From the NCBI RefSeq assembly GCF_011806385.1, contig NZ_JAATOX010000002.1:38794-102793 (forward strand): 64,000 nt of DNA. Reading direction: 5' to 3'. The notes under the pieces were generated by a model. It was not told the origin of the DNA, made no database searches, and saw only the letters and a list, made by a program, of their open reading frames with translations. The stretch is from Phaeobacter sp. HF9A (lineage in GTDB: Bacteria > Pseudomonadota > Alphaproteobacteria > Rhodobacterales > Rhodobacteraceae). The translations under genes and the position numbers were made by a program. Positions 53,954 to 61,056 of this stretch are shown here, piece by piece. Position 1 is the stretch's first letter. Every line of letters begins with the position of its first letter.

Positions 53954-54739
53954 TCAGAGCAAGCCCTCGGAGCGAAAGGACAGCTCGTCAGAGGCGCCAA
54001 TAATCAGGTGATCGTGGAGCGCAATGCCAAGCGCCTCCACGGCGGCCTCCACCTTGCGGGTCATTGCGATATCGGCCTGCGACGGCGTCGGGTCGCCCGA
54101 GGGGTGGTTGTGCACCAGGATCAGGGCGCTTGCGTTGAGTTCCAGCGCCCGCTTGGCAACCTCGCGCGGATAGACCGGCACGTGATCGACGGTGCCGCGC
54201 GCCTGTTCCTCGTCGGCGATGAGGACGTTCTTGCGATCAAGGTAGAGCACGCGAAACTGTTCCGTATCACGATGGGCCATGGCGGTATGGCAGTAGTCCA
54301 ACAGCACATCCCACCCCGATATGACCGGGCGCTGCATGATCTTGGAGCGTGCCATGCGCTGGGCGGTGGCCTCCAGGATCTTGAGGTCGCAAATCACCGC
54401 CTCGCCAATGCCAGAGACCCTGGCCAGACGTTCAGGGGAGGCGGTCACAACCCGGTTCAGATCGCCGAACTGATCAAGGAGCTTGCGGGCAATCGGTTTG
54501 ACATCCTTGCGCGGGATGGAGCGAAACAGGATCAGCTCCAGGAGCTCATAATCCGGCATCGCCGCGGCCCCGCCCTGCATGAACCGCTCCCGCAGGCGCG
54601 CACGGTGATCCTTGATGTAGGAGGGCAATCGCCCCTGCGGCATTGGTGCTGCGGTGGCTTCGTCCTCCTCTGCCGTGCCGGCGAGGCGATCACCAAACAG
54701 GGGCAACATCTGCTCTTCAAAATGACCGGAGCGTCCCAT
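53954..54739 (-). CDS. radC: RadC-family JAB/MPN protein
   Basis: 261 aa (from the ATG at 54739; an upstream ATG at 54760 is less likely because a GGGAGG lies eight bases upstream of 54739). N-terminal helix-hairpin-helix (RVSGIGEAVICDLKIL, about 100-120) and C-terminal JAMM domain with HNHPSGDPTPSQAD. Historically DNA repair; biochemical function unproven, with links to competence and GTA recipients. A CtrA-like site lies about 38 bp upstream. Convergent with GH42. Confidence 0.9.
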   Translation of the reverse strand: MGRSGHFEEQMLPLFGDRLAGTAEEDEATAAPMPQGRLPSYIKDHRARLRERFMQGGAAAMPDYELLELILFRSIPRKDVKPIARKLLDQFGDLNRVVTASPERLARVSGIGEAVICDLKILEATAQRMARSKIMQRPVISGWDVLLDYCHTAMAHRDTEQFRVLYLDRKNVLIADEEQARGTVDHVPVYPREVAKRALELNASALILVHNHPSGDPTPSQADIAMTRKVEAAVEALGIALHDHLIIGASDELSFRSEGLL

Positions 54740-54776
54740 GGCGCGTCCTCCCACCATCATCGTGCTGCGATGATGG

Positions 54777-54793
54777 TTGAAGAATCGTTAACC
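54777..54793 (+). promoter_or_regulatory. CtrA-like binding site upstream of radC
   Basis: TTGA-N7-TTAACC, one mismatch from the TTAA-N7-TTAA(C) consensus, 38 bp upstream of the radC start. Placement is suitable for promoter control of radC; the fliL gene to the right runs the same way and ends at 54925, so it is not a target. Confidence 0.45.
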
Positions 54794-54924
54794 AAGACGA
54801 GGGCTTCTGCGTTCGGACGCCGAAGGCGCTGACGGTTTTCCGTTGCTTTTGCGTTGCGCCAGACAGGGATGCATTGCAACTGTGCTGACGGCAATGGTGT
54901 TGGCGCCATTGCCGCCGCGTGAGA

Positions 54925-55458
54925 TCAGACATCCTGACGGGTGATGTCCAGAATGAGGACATCCACCAGATCCTTGCCAAGAAAACGCCTGCCTTCTTCG
55001 CGCAGCGACGTGCGAAGCGGGTCGAGCACTTCGGATCGGGTAAAGGCACCTCGAAACCCACCCATGTTGGCGTGATCAAAGAGAACCCGCAAAAACACAT
55101 CCCGCAGTTTGGGTTCAAAAGAATGCACTTTTTCGGCCAGTCCGGGTTTGGTTTCGAGGCTCAGCGAAACCACCACCATCGAGGTGAGCTGATCGCGCTC
55201 GACAACCGGGATCACGAACTGGTTGCTGATCTTGATGAAGTCGTTGGGGATTGCGTGTTCGTCATCGCTGTGCCCATCTTCATCGTGTCCGGCATCCTCA
55301 GCCATTTCTTCGCCATGGCCGTCACCATGGTCGGCGCCCTCTTCGGCGGTCATGGCGTCGTGTTCCTCGGCAGGAGGTGGTGCGAGCATGATGCCCGCAC
55401 CGATCCCGCCGCCGACTCCGATCAAGAGCATGAGAATAGGGAGTAATTTCGACAACAT
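54925..55458 (-). CDS. fliL: Flagellar basal body protein FliL
   Basis: 177 aa. One N-terminal span (about 4-25, LLPILMLLIGVGGGIGAGIM) then an unusually acidic, His-rich linker (about 27-70, many Glu/Asp/His/Gly) and a C-terminal domain with IPVVERDQLTSMVVVSLSLE and LDPLRTSLREE. FliL stabilises stators in other bacteria. The linker is longer than usual. It is the last gene of the flgB-fliL operon, nine bases after flgH. Confidence 0.85.
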   Translation of the reverse strand: MLSKLLPILMLLIGVGGGIGAGIMLAPPPAEEHDAMTAEEGADHGDGHGEEMAEDAGHDEDGHSDDEHAIPNDFIKISNQFVIPVVERDQLTSMVVVSLSLETKPGLAEKVHSFEPKLRDVFLRVLFDHANMGGFRGAFTRSEVLDPLRTSLREEGRRFLGKDLVDVLILDITRQDV

Positions 55459-55467
55459 CTCAGTACC

Positions 55468-56205
55468 TCAGAAGGGAAGGATTGCATCCAGGACCTGTTG
55501 GCCATAGCGGGGTTGTTGCACGTCGGTGATCTGTCCGCGACCGCCGTAGGACACACGCGCAGAGGCGATCTTGTCGTATGTGACCTCGTTCTGACGACTG
55601 ATATCATCCGGGCGGACATAGCCGGAGACCAAAAGTTCGCGCAATTCGAAGTTTACCCGCAATTCCTGCGAGCCGCTGATCGCCAGAACCCCATTGGGCA
55701 ACACATCCACCACCGTGGCGGCGACGCGCAGTTCCAGTTTTTCGCTGCGCGCAACAGAGCCGCTGCCCCCAGAGGAGGAGGAGCTGCCCAGATCAACAAG
55801 ATCCGCACTGGATGCACCGGTGGGCAATTCGTTGTCCAATCGTTGCGGCAAGCCAAGAAGCTGCGGCAGTTTCATGCTCTCCGACGAGCTGCGCGAGCGA
55901 TCCGTTTCATTGGAAATCGAGGCTTTTTCGTCGATTTCGATGACCACTGTCAGGATATCGCCTTTTTTGGTGGCGCGCCGGTCCCCGAGCAGGGACTGGC
56001 GTGACCCGCTCCAAAGCGAGGAGTGATCCACCGCACGCTGCGTCTGCGAGGTCAGGGGCAAGCCCTGATACAGCATGGCGACATGTTCGTCGGTTTCATT
56101 GGCCGGCGTGAAGCTGGGCGGTTTGCCGATATGGTCCATCCGGGCGCAGCCACTGAGGAGCCCAAGACCAAGAACGGCACATTTTGCTACGAGTGTGAGT
56201 TTCAT
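55468..56205 (-). CDS. flgH: Flagellar L-ring lipoprotein FlgH
   Basis: 245 aa. Lipobox LLSGC (about residues 15-19), outer-membrane L-ring subunit. Family segments GDILTVVIEIDEKASISNET (about 70-90), NGVLAISGSQELRVNFE and GYVRPDDISRQNEV. The ATG at 56205 overlaps the flgA stop as TGATG; the much longer frame upstream is only overlap. Ser/Gly-rich linker (SSSSSGGSGS) near residue 125. Confidence 0.95.
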   Translation of the reverse strand: MKLTLVAKCAVLGLGLLSGCARMDHIGKPPSFTPANETDEHVAMLYQGLPLTSQTQRAVDHSSLWSGSRQSLLGDRRATKKGDILTVVIEIDEKASISNETDRSRSSSESMKLPQLLGLPQRLDNELPTGASSADLVDLGSSSSSGGSGSVARSEKLELRVAATVVDVLPNGVLAISGSQELRVNFELRELLVSGYVRPDDISRQNEVTYDKIASARVSYGGRGQITDVQQPRYGQQVLDAILPF

Positions 56206-56621
56206 CAATTTACCTCGATATTTCCGTCCGCCCTGATCCGGCCAGTGACCGTGGTGCGCGAGGACAGGTTCATGACGCGGATGTATTCTCCTTCCGCGCC
56301 GCGGCCGAGTGAGCGGCCTTCTGTTGTGATCTCTAGTCCGCCCTGGCTGAACACCAGTTTCACCATGTCGTTCCGATCCACGATGGCCGGAGGGCCGATG
56401 TCGCCGGGGTGAATGGGGCGGCTTGCATAAAGCGCGATACGGGCTTCCTGTCCGATCACCTCTTGTGGATTGCTCAACGCGCCTGGAGACTGAGTGTTCT
56501 TGAACATCAGATCTTCGGCACTGATGATTTCCTTGGCCCGGATTGTGCGAACCGGCACGAGGATATCGGCCAGTGCAGACTGGGCGCAAAGCAATCCGAC
56601 GAGGGCGAGCAGGAGTTTCAT
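56205..56621 (-). CDS. flgA: Flagellar P-ring chaperone FlgA (short form)
   Basis: 138 aa with signal peptide (about 1-18, ending ALA) and a SAF domain (about 24-138: VPVRTIRAKEIISAEDL, SRPIHPGDIGPP). Assists P-ring assembly in the periplasm. Shorter than the E. coli protein because the extra N-terminal domain is missing, usual in Rhodobacterales. Directly adjacent to flgG and coupled to flgH. Confidence 0.88.
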   Translation of the reverse strand: MKLLLALVGLLCAQSALADILVPVRTIRAKEIISAEDLMFKNTQSPGALSNPQEVIGQEARIALYASRPIHPGDIGPPAIVDRNDMVKLVFSQGGLEITTEGRSLGRGAEGEYIRVMNLSSRTTVTGRIRADGNIEVN

Positions 56622-57407
56622 TTACCGTACCTGTGTGGTTGCCGACATCATCTGATCAACGGCGGAAATCACTTTGGAGTTCATCTCGTAGCCGCGCTGG
56701 GCTTCGATCAGTTCAGTGATTTCGCGAACCGCATCGACGGAGCTGTCCTCCAGATAGCCCTGCCGCAAGGTGCCAAGCCCATCGCTGCCGGGATCGGAGG
56801 TCACCGGCTGGCCAGAGGCTTCGGTCTGCTTGAACAGGTTGCTTCCGATCGCTTCCAGACCTTTGGCGTTCGTGAAACCGGAGACAGTGAACTGCCCCAG
56901 AAGCTGCGCCTCGATGCTATCGTCAAAATAGGCATAAAGTTCACCTTGGGCGTTTGCGGACAGCGAGGTGACATCGTCGGGAACGGTGATTTCCGGCGAT
57001 ACGGGGTAGCCATCATTGGTCACGACCAGACCTTCGGCGGAGCGTTTGAACGACCCGTCGCGGGTATAGGCGGTGTCGCCGGAGGGCAGGGTCACCTCAA
57101 AATACCCGTTGCCATCAATCGCGAAGTCCAGATCGTTGCCGGTCTGCGATAGCGCGCCTTGGTTCAGGTAAATCGAAACGGCAGAGGTCCGCACCCCGAG
57201 ACCAACCTGCACACCTGTCGGCAGCACCGTGCCATCAGACGCATTGACGGTCCCGGCGCGGGAGACCTGCTGGTAATGCAGGTCAGCGAATTCCGCCCGC
57301 CGCGCATTATAGGCGGTGGTGTTCATGTTGGCGAGGTTGTTGGAGATGGTTTCGACGCGCAGCTGTTGCGCGCTCATCCCGGTGGCGGCGATCTTGAGTG
57401 CACGCAT
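56622..57407 (-). CDS. flgG: Flagellar distal rod protein FlgG
   Basis: 261 aa. Forms the distal rod. N-terminal signature LRVETISNNLANMNTTAYNA and C-terminal VDAVREITELIEAQRGYEMN match FlgG/FlgF rod proteins; the length and LYAYFDDS region fit FlgG. It starts after flgF (gap 9 bp) and ends at the flgA start without a gap. Confidence 0.95.
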   Translation of the reverse strand: MRALKIAATGMSAQQLRVETISNNLANMNTTAYNARRAEFADLHYQQVSRAGTVNASDGTVLPTGVQVGLGVRTSAVSIYLNQGALSQTGNDLDFAIDGNGYFEVTLPSGDTAYTRDGSFKRSAEGLVVTNDGYPVSPEITVPDDVTSLSANAQGELYAYFDDSIEAQLLGQFTVSGFTNAKGLEAIGSNLFKQTEASGQPVTSDPGSDGLGTLRQGYLEDSSVDAVREITELIEAQRGYEMNSKVISAVDQMMSATTQVR

Positions 57408-57416
57408 GAGTCTCTC

Positions 57417-58133
57417 CTATGATTTCATCAGGTTGTCGACAGCGGCACGGATGCGCTTGTCTTCGTTGTCGAGAAAGCTCTGGCCCATTTCATAGGCGCG
57501 TTGCACCTCGATCATGCGGGCCAGTTGGTGAATCGTATTGACGTTGGATCCTTCCAGAAACCCTTGCAGGACCTTGGCATCCGGGGCGGCCACGGTCTCG
57601 CCCTCGACGCGGAACATGACTCCATCTTCGCGCAGGATCTGGGCCCCTTCTTCGGGGAGGAACACGCCGATCTGGCCGATCTGCTGGCCATCCGCGCTCA
57701 ATGTGCCATCCGCGCCGAAAGCGATGCTGCGGGCATCGCCGGGAATAAAGACCGGTGCCTGACCGGCATCGAGAACCCGGTGCCCGTCAGCGGTCACCAG
57801 ATCGCCGGCGGCGTTGGAGCTGAAGTTACCGCCACGAGTCAGCCGATTGCCCGCAGGCGTTTCCACCATAAAGAACCCGTCGCCCTCGATCGCCAGATCA
57901 AGCGAGCCGTTTGTCTGGCTCAGTGTGCCTTGCTCCAGCGAGGTGTTTCGGATGTTCGCCCGCCCCATGGAGAGGCTTTCCTGACCGGGCGCAGATTTCA
58001 CATATTCCGAAAAGATCAGCCCTTCGGACCGATACCCCGTGGTCGAGGAGTTCGCGATATTGTTCGCCACGACCTGCATTTCCTTCAGCAGGCCGGACTG
58101 GCGCGACAGAGTTGTGTAGCCGATGCTTCCCAT
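57417..58133 (-). CDS. flgF: Flagellar proximal rod protein FlgF
   Basis: 238 aa. MQVVANNIANSSTTGYRSEG near the N-terminus and VNTIHQLARMIEVQRAYEMG at the end are the rod-protein signatures; shorter than FlgG. Start overlaps the fliQ stop as TAATG. Builds the proximal rod. Confidence 0.92.
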   Translation of the reverse strand: MGSIGYTTLSRQSGLLKEMQVVANNIANSSTTGYRSEGLIFSEYVKSAPGQESLSMGRANIRNTSLEQGTLSQTNGSLDLAIEGDGFFMVETPAGNRLTRGGNFSSNAAGDLVTADGHRVLDAGQAPVFIPGDARSIAFGADGTLSADGQQIGQIGVFLPEEGAQILREDGVMFRVEGETVAAPDAKVLQGFLEGSNVNTIHQLARMIEVQRAYEMGQSFLDNEDKRIRAAVDNLMKS

Positions 58134-58408
58134 TAAAATCCGCCTCCTTGTATGAGAGGAATGATCCGACCATCAAAGAAAGCGACGAGCGTCTGCGTCA
58201 TCACCCCCATGGTCAGCCAGAATACGACAAGAATTCCGGCCAGCTTTGGCACAAACGTCAGCGTCATTTCCTGAATGGACGTGAGTGCCTGAAACAAGCC
58301 GACGGTCAGGCCAATGACCAGCGCTGCGATCAGAATGGGCAATGACATTGTGATCGCAGTCAGGATGGCCTGACGCAGGGTGTCGTAAAATACGCCCTCG
58401 GTCATCAT
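58133..58408 (-). CDS. fliQ: Flagellar export apparatus protein FliQ
   Basis: 91 aa with two membrane spans (about 17-40, AITMSLPILIAALVIGLTVGL; and about 55-76, LAGILVVFWLTMGVMTQTLVAF). The ALTSIQEMTLTFVPK loop is diagnostic. Part of the type III export gate with FliP and FliR. TAATG to flgF and four bases after fliE. Confidence 0.95.
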   Translation of the reverse strand: MMTEGVFYDTLRQAILTAITMSLPILIAALVIGLTVGLFQALTSIQEMTLTFVPKLAGILVVFWLTMGVMTQTLVAFFDGRIIPLIQGGGF

Positions 58409-58411
58409 GGC

Positions 58412-58708
58412 TTAGACCGGCATCCGCAGGATTTCCTGATAGGCTTCAACAACCTTGTTGCGCACGGTCACAGCCGTTTCGACGGCCAGCTCGGTTTGCG
58501 CCAGGGCCTGGACCAGGGCGTGAGGATCTGCATCGCCGGTCATGGCCTGGACAGAGACCTGTTCGCTGTTGGCCAGCGTGTTGGTAAAGTCCTCAAAGCT
58601 GGTCTTGGCCTGTTCCTGGAAGGAACCGGGCGTATATTGCGGATCCACCTTTGTTGCAGGGCGGGCGGCGGCATAGCCGGAGGTGGCGTTGATAGCACGA
58701 ATATCCAT
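58412..58708 (-). CDS. fliE: Flagellar hook-basal body protein FliE
   Basis: 98 aa. The C-terminal half ALAQTELAVETAVTVRNKV then VEAYQEILRMPV is the conserved FliE helix. Links the MS ring to the rod. Gap of 23 bases to flgC and three to fliQ within the flgB-fliL unit. Confidence 0.93.
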   Translation of the reverse strand: MDIRAINATSGYAAARPATKVDPQYTPGSFQEQAKTSFEDFTNTLANSEQVSVQAMTGDADPHALVQALAQTELAVETAVTVRNKVVEAYQEILRMPV

Positions 58709-58731
58709 TCTGGATCTCCATTCGTTTCAGG

Positions 58732-59124
58732 TTAGCGGCGCAACAATTCCATCAGAGAGGCCGACATTTGCCGGGTCTGATCGAACATTTTCAGGTTTGC
58801 CTCGTAGGTACGCTGCGCTTCGCGCGCGTCCGCGATTTCGATCATCAGATCGACGTTGGATCCCTCGTAGTGGCCGGTTTCATCGGCCAGCGGGTGGGAG
58901 GGATCGTAAACATCTTCAAGCTCGGTTTGGTCCAGTGTCACCCGGCCGACCTTGACCTGGCTCACGTCGGAATCCAGATCCCGCACCGCCTGGAACGACA
59001 CATTCTTGCGTCGGTAGCCAGGTGTATCGGCGTTGGAAATATTCTCCGACAGGTGTTTCAGGCGCGCGGCCTGCGCCCGGAGGCCACTGGAGGTTACGCT
59101 CAAAGAATTTGCAAAGTCACTCAT
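58732..59124 (-). CDS. flgC: Flagellar proximal rod protein FlgC
   Basis: 130 aa. LKHLSENISNADTPGYRRKN near residues 21-40 is the rod-family signature, and EAQRTYEANLKMFDQTRQM closes the protein. The ATG at 59124 is preceded by AGGAG eight bases upstream, better than an upstream Met (59142). It lies 14 bases downstream of flgB. Confidence 0.95.
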   Translation of the reverse strand: MSDFANSLSVTSSGLRAQAARLKHLSENISNADTPGYRRKNVSFQAVRDLDSDVSQVKVGRVTLDQTELEDVYDPSHPLADETGHYEGSNVDLMIEIADAREAQRTYEANLKMFDQTRQMSASLMELLRR

Positions 59125-59138
59125 GTCTCGTCTCCTGT

Positions 59139-59522
59139 TCAACTACGGCCAAGGCTGGCGCGCAGAATGTTCATGGATGAACGGTAGATCGCCAAAGCAC
59201 GGTCATGCTGCCGCTTGGCCTCTACGCCCTTGAGGATCTGTTCCTCGATCGAAACGGAGTTATCATTTGGATCCAGGGCCGAATCGTCAGTCGTGATGGC
59301 CCAGTTCAACCCGTCGCCGCTGTTCAGATGCGACCCGCGCGTGGCGACCATGTCGCCCTGCGTCGCACCGGCAGCAAACACTTCCTTGAAGGGTTTGATA
59401 TCCTTGGCGTGATACCCGGGGGTATCAGCATTCGCCATATTTTCCGAGATAAGCGCCTGGCGCTTACCCGCATGAGTCGCCATGGAATAGGCGATATTAA
59501 AAACATTCAGTCTTTCGAACAC
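59139..59522 (-). CDS. flgB: Flagellar proximal rod protein FlgB
   Basis: 127 aa from the GTG at 59522, which gives the family-typical VFERLNVFNIAYSMATHAGK start; a TTG nine codons upstream (59549) is the alternative. ISENMANADTPGYHAKDIKPF is the rod signature. First gene of the leftward operon, with a CtrA-like site 24 bp upstream of its start. Divergent from fliI. Confidence 0.92.
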   Translation of the reverse strand: MFERLNVFNIAYSMATHAGKRQALISENMANADTPGYHAKDIKPFKEVFAAGATQGDMVATRGSHLNSGDGLNWAITTDDSALDPNDNSVSIEEQILKGVEAKRQHDRALAIYRSSMNILRASLGRS

Positions 59523-59545
59523 CGGGGCTTCTCCCTCGATCAATT

Positions 59546-59562
59546 TCAATCAAGGCTTAACC
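59546..59562. promoter_or_regulatory. CtrA-like site in the flgB-fliI divergent promoter
   Basis: TCAA-N7-TTAACC, one mismatch from the CtrA consensus. It lies 24 bp from the flgB start and 49 bp from the fliI start, so it could control either direction. Flagellar genes are classic CtrA targets in roseobacters. Confidence 0.5.
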
Positions 59563-59610
59563 CTGATTCCTTTAGAAATTGTTTTCAGAGGAATGTTGGA
59601 GAACCCACAA

Positions 59611-60939
59611 ATGTTGAAATCGATCCAAGCGCTCAGCCAGCAACTGGCCAATACGCGTCTTTCGGCCCCGATGGGACGTGTCACCCGAATATCCGGTGGC
59701 GAGATCGAAGTCTCCGGGTTGGAAAGCCAGGCGCGGATCGGCGACAGGTTGGTCCTGCGGCGTGGAAAGAATGATGACCTGCACGGCGAGGTTCTTGCCA
59801 TCAGCGACGGCCACATCCGCATGCTGCCGGATACGGCGCCTGAGCGTGCCTCTATCGGCGATACGGTCCTACTGTTCCCGACGCCGGATTTTGCCCCTGA
59901 TAACAGCTGGATCGGACGTTTGATTGATCCGTTCGGTGAACCCTTGGACGGCAAGCCTATGATGCGCGGCGTAGACAGCCGGGACCTGATGGCGAGTCCC
60001 CCCAAGGCCGCTGCACGCCGCGGCATGGGCCAGCGGGTCTCTACCGGGCTCTCCATCCTCAATACGGTGCTTCCCATTGTCACCGGCCAGCGGGTTGGCC
60101 TCTTTGCCGGCTCCGGGGTGGGTAAATCCACCCTGATGGCGCAGCTTGCCCAAAACATGGAGGCAGATGTGGTCGTCATGGCGCTGATTGGCGAACGGGG
60201 GCGGGAGGTGAATCACTTCGTCAAGGAGGTGCTGGGCCCTGAGGGGATGAAACGTGCGATCGTGGTTGCCGCCACATCGGACCAATCCGCGCTGGTCCGG
60301 CGTCGCTGTGCCTGGGCCGCGATGACGGTGGCGGAACATTTTCGTGATCAGGGGCTGAATGTGCTGTTTATGGCCGACTCGGTGACCCGATTTGCCGAAG
60401 CACATCGTGAAATCGCGGTTGCGTCCGGTGAGGCCCCGGCATTGCGGGGCTATCCGCCATCGGTGACGCCGCTGATCACCGGCCTGTGCGAGCGCGCGGG
60501 GCCGGGCTCCGAGGGGCAGGGCGACATCACGGCGGTGTTCAGCGTGTTGGTTGCCGGCTCCGATATGGATGAGCCGATTGCGGATATTTTGCGCGGGGTT
60601 CTCGATGGGCACATCGTGCTGAACCGCGAAATCGCCGAACGGGGGCGATTCCCTGCGATTGATGTGTCGCGCTCCGTGTCCCGTTGCTTGCCCGCGGCGG
60701 CGACGGCGGATGAAAACGAGATGATTCTCGCGGTGCGGAAATTCCTTGGCGCCTATGAGCAGTCCGAGGTGATGATCCGCGCGGGCCTTTATTCGGAGGG
60801 CAACGACCTGGTTCTCGACCAGGCGGTGAAAGTCTGGCCTGAGCTGGACGCGTTTTTCGGGCGCGCAGAGGCGGATGGTATCAAGGGAAGCTTCAACAGA
60901 TTGGCGCTGCTTTTGCGCAGAGCGGGCAAGGGGCGATAA
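59611..60939 (+). CDS. fliI: Flagellar export ATPase FliI
   Basis: 442 aa, F1-beta-like ATPase. Walker A GLFAGSGVGKSTLMAQ (about 165-180), then VVVMALIGERGREVNHF, and ARGIN-like DSVTRFAEAHREIAV and SVTPLITGLCERAG. Hydrolyses ATP to drive export. I chose ATG 59611 because an upstream ATG (59593) has its AGAGGA directly against it. Ends at a strong terminator; divergent from the flgB operon. Confidence 0.93.
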   Translation: MLKSIQALSQQLANTRLSAPMGRVTRISGGEIEVSGLESQARIGDRLVLRRGKNDDLHGEVLAISDGHIRMLPDTAPERASIGDTVLLFPTPDFAPDNSWIGRLIDPFGEPLDGKPMMRGVDSRDLMASPPKAAARRGMGQRVSTGLSILNTVLPIVTGQRVGLFAGSGVGKSTLMAQLAQNMEADVVVMALIGERGREVNHFVKEVLGPEGMKRAIVVAATSDQSALVRRRCAWAAMTVAEHFRDQGLNVLFMADSVTRFAEAHREIAVASGEAPALRGYPPSVTPLITGLCERAGPGSEGQGDITAVFSVLVAGSDMDEPIADILRGVLDGHIVLNREIAERGRFPAIDVSRSVSRCLPAAATADENEMILAVRKFLGAYEQSEVMIRAGLYSEGNDLVLDQAVKVWPELDAFFGRAEADGIKGSFNRLALLLRRAGKGR

Positions 60940-61003
60940 TACGTCGCAAATTTCCCTCTGAGGGCAGGCTTGGTTCAGGGGATCCAGCCATCGCAGACAT
61001 AAA

Positions 61004-61035
61004 AAAGCGCGCCGAGGTGACCCTCGGCGCGCTTT
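61004..61035. terminator. Bidirectional intrinsic terminator after fliI
   Basis: AAAGCGCGCCGAGG and CCTCGGCGCGCTTT form a 14-base perfect stem with a TGAC loop, preceded by A run and followed by TATATT. Serves fliI and the facing DUF1217 gene. Confidence 0.92.
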
Positions 61036-61056
61036 ATATTTCCGACGGTTTTGACG

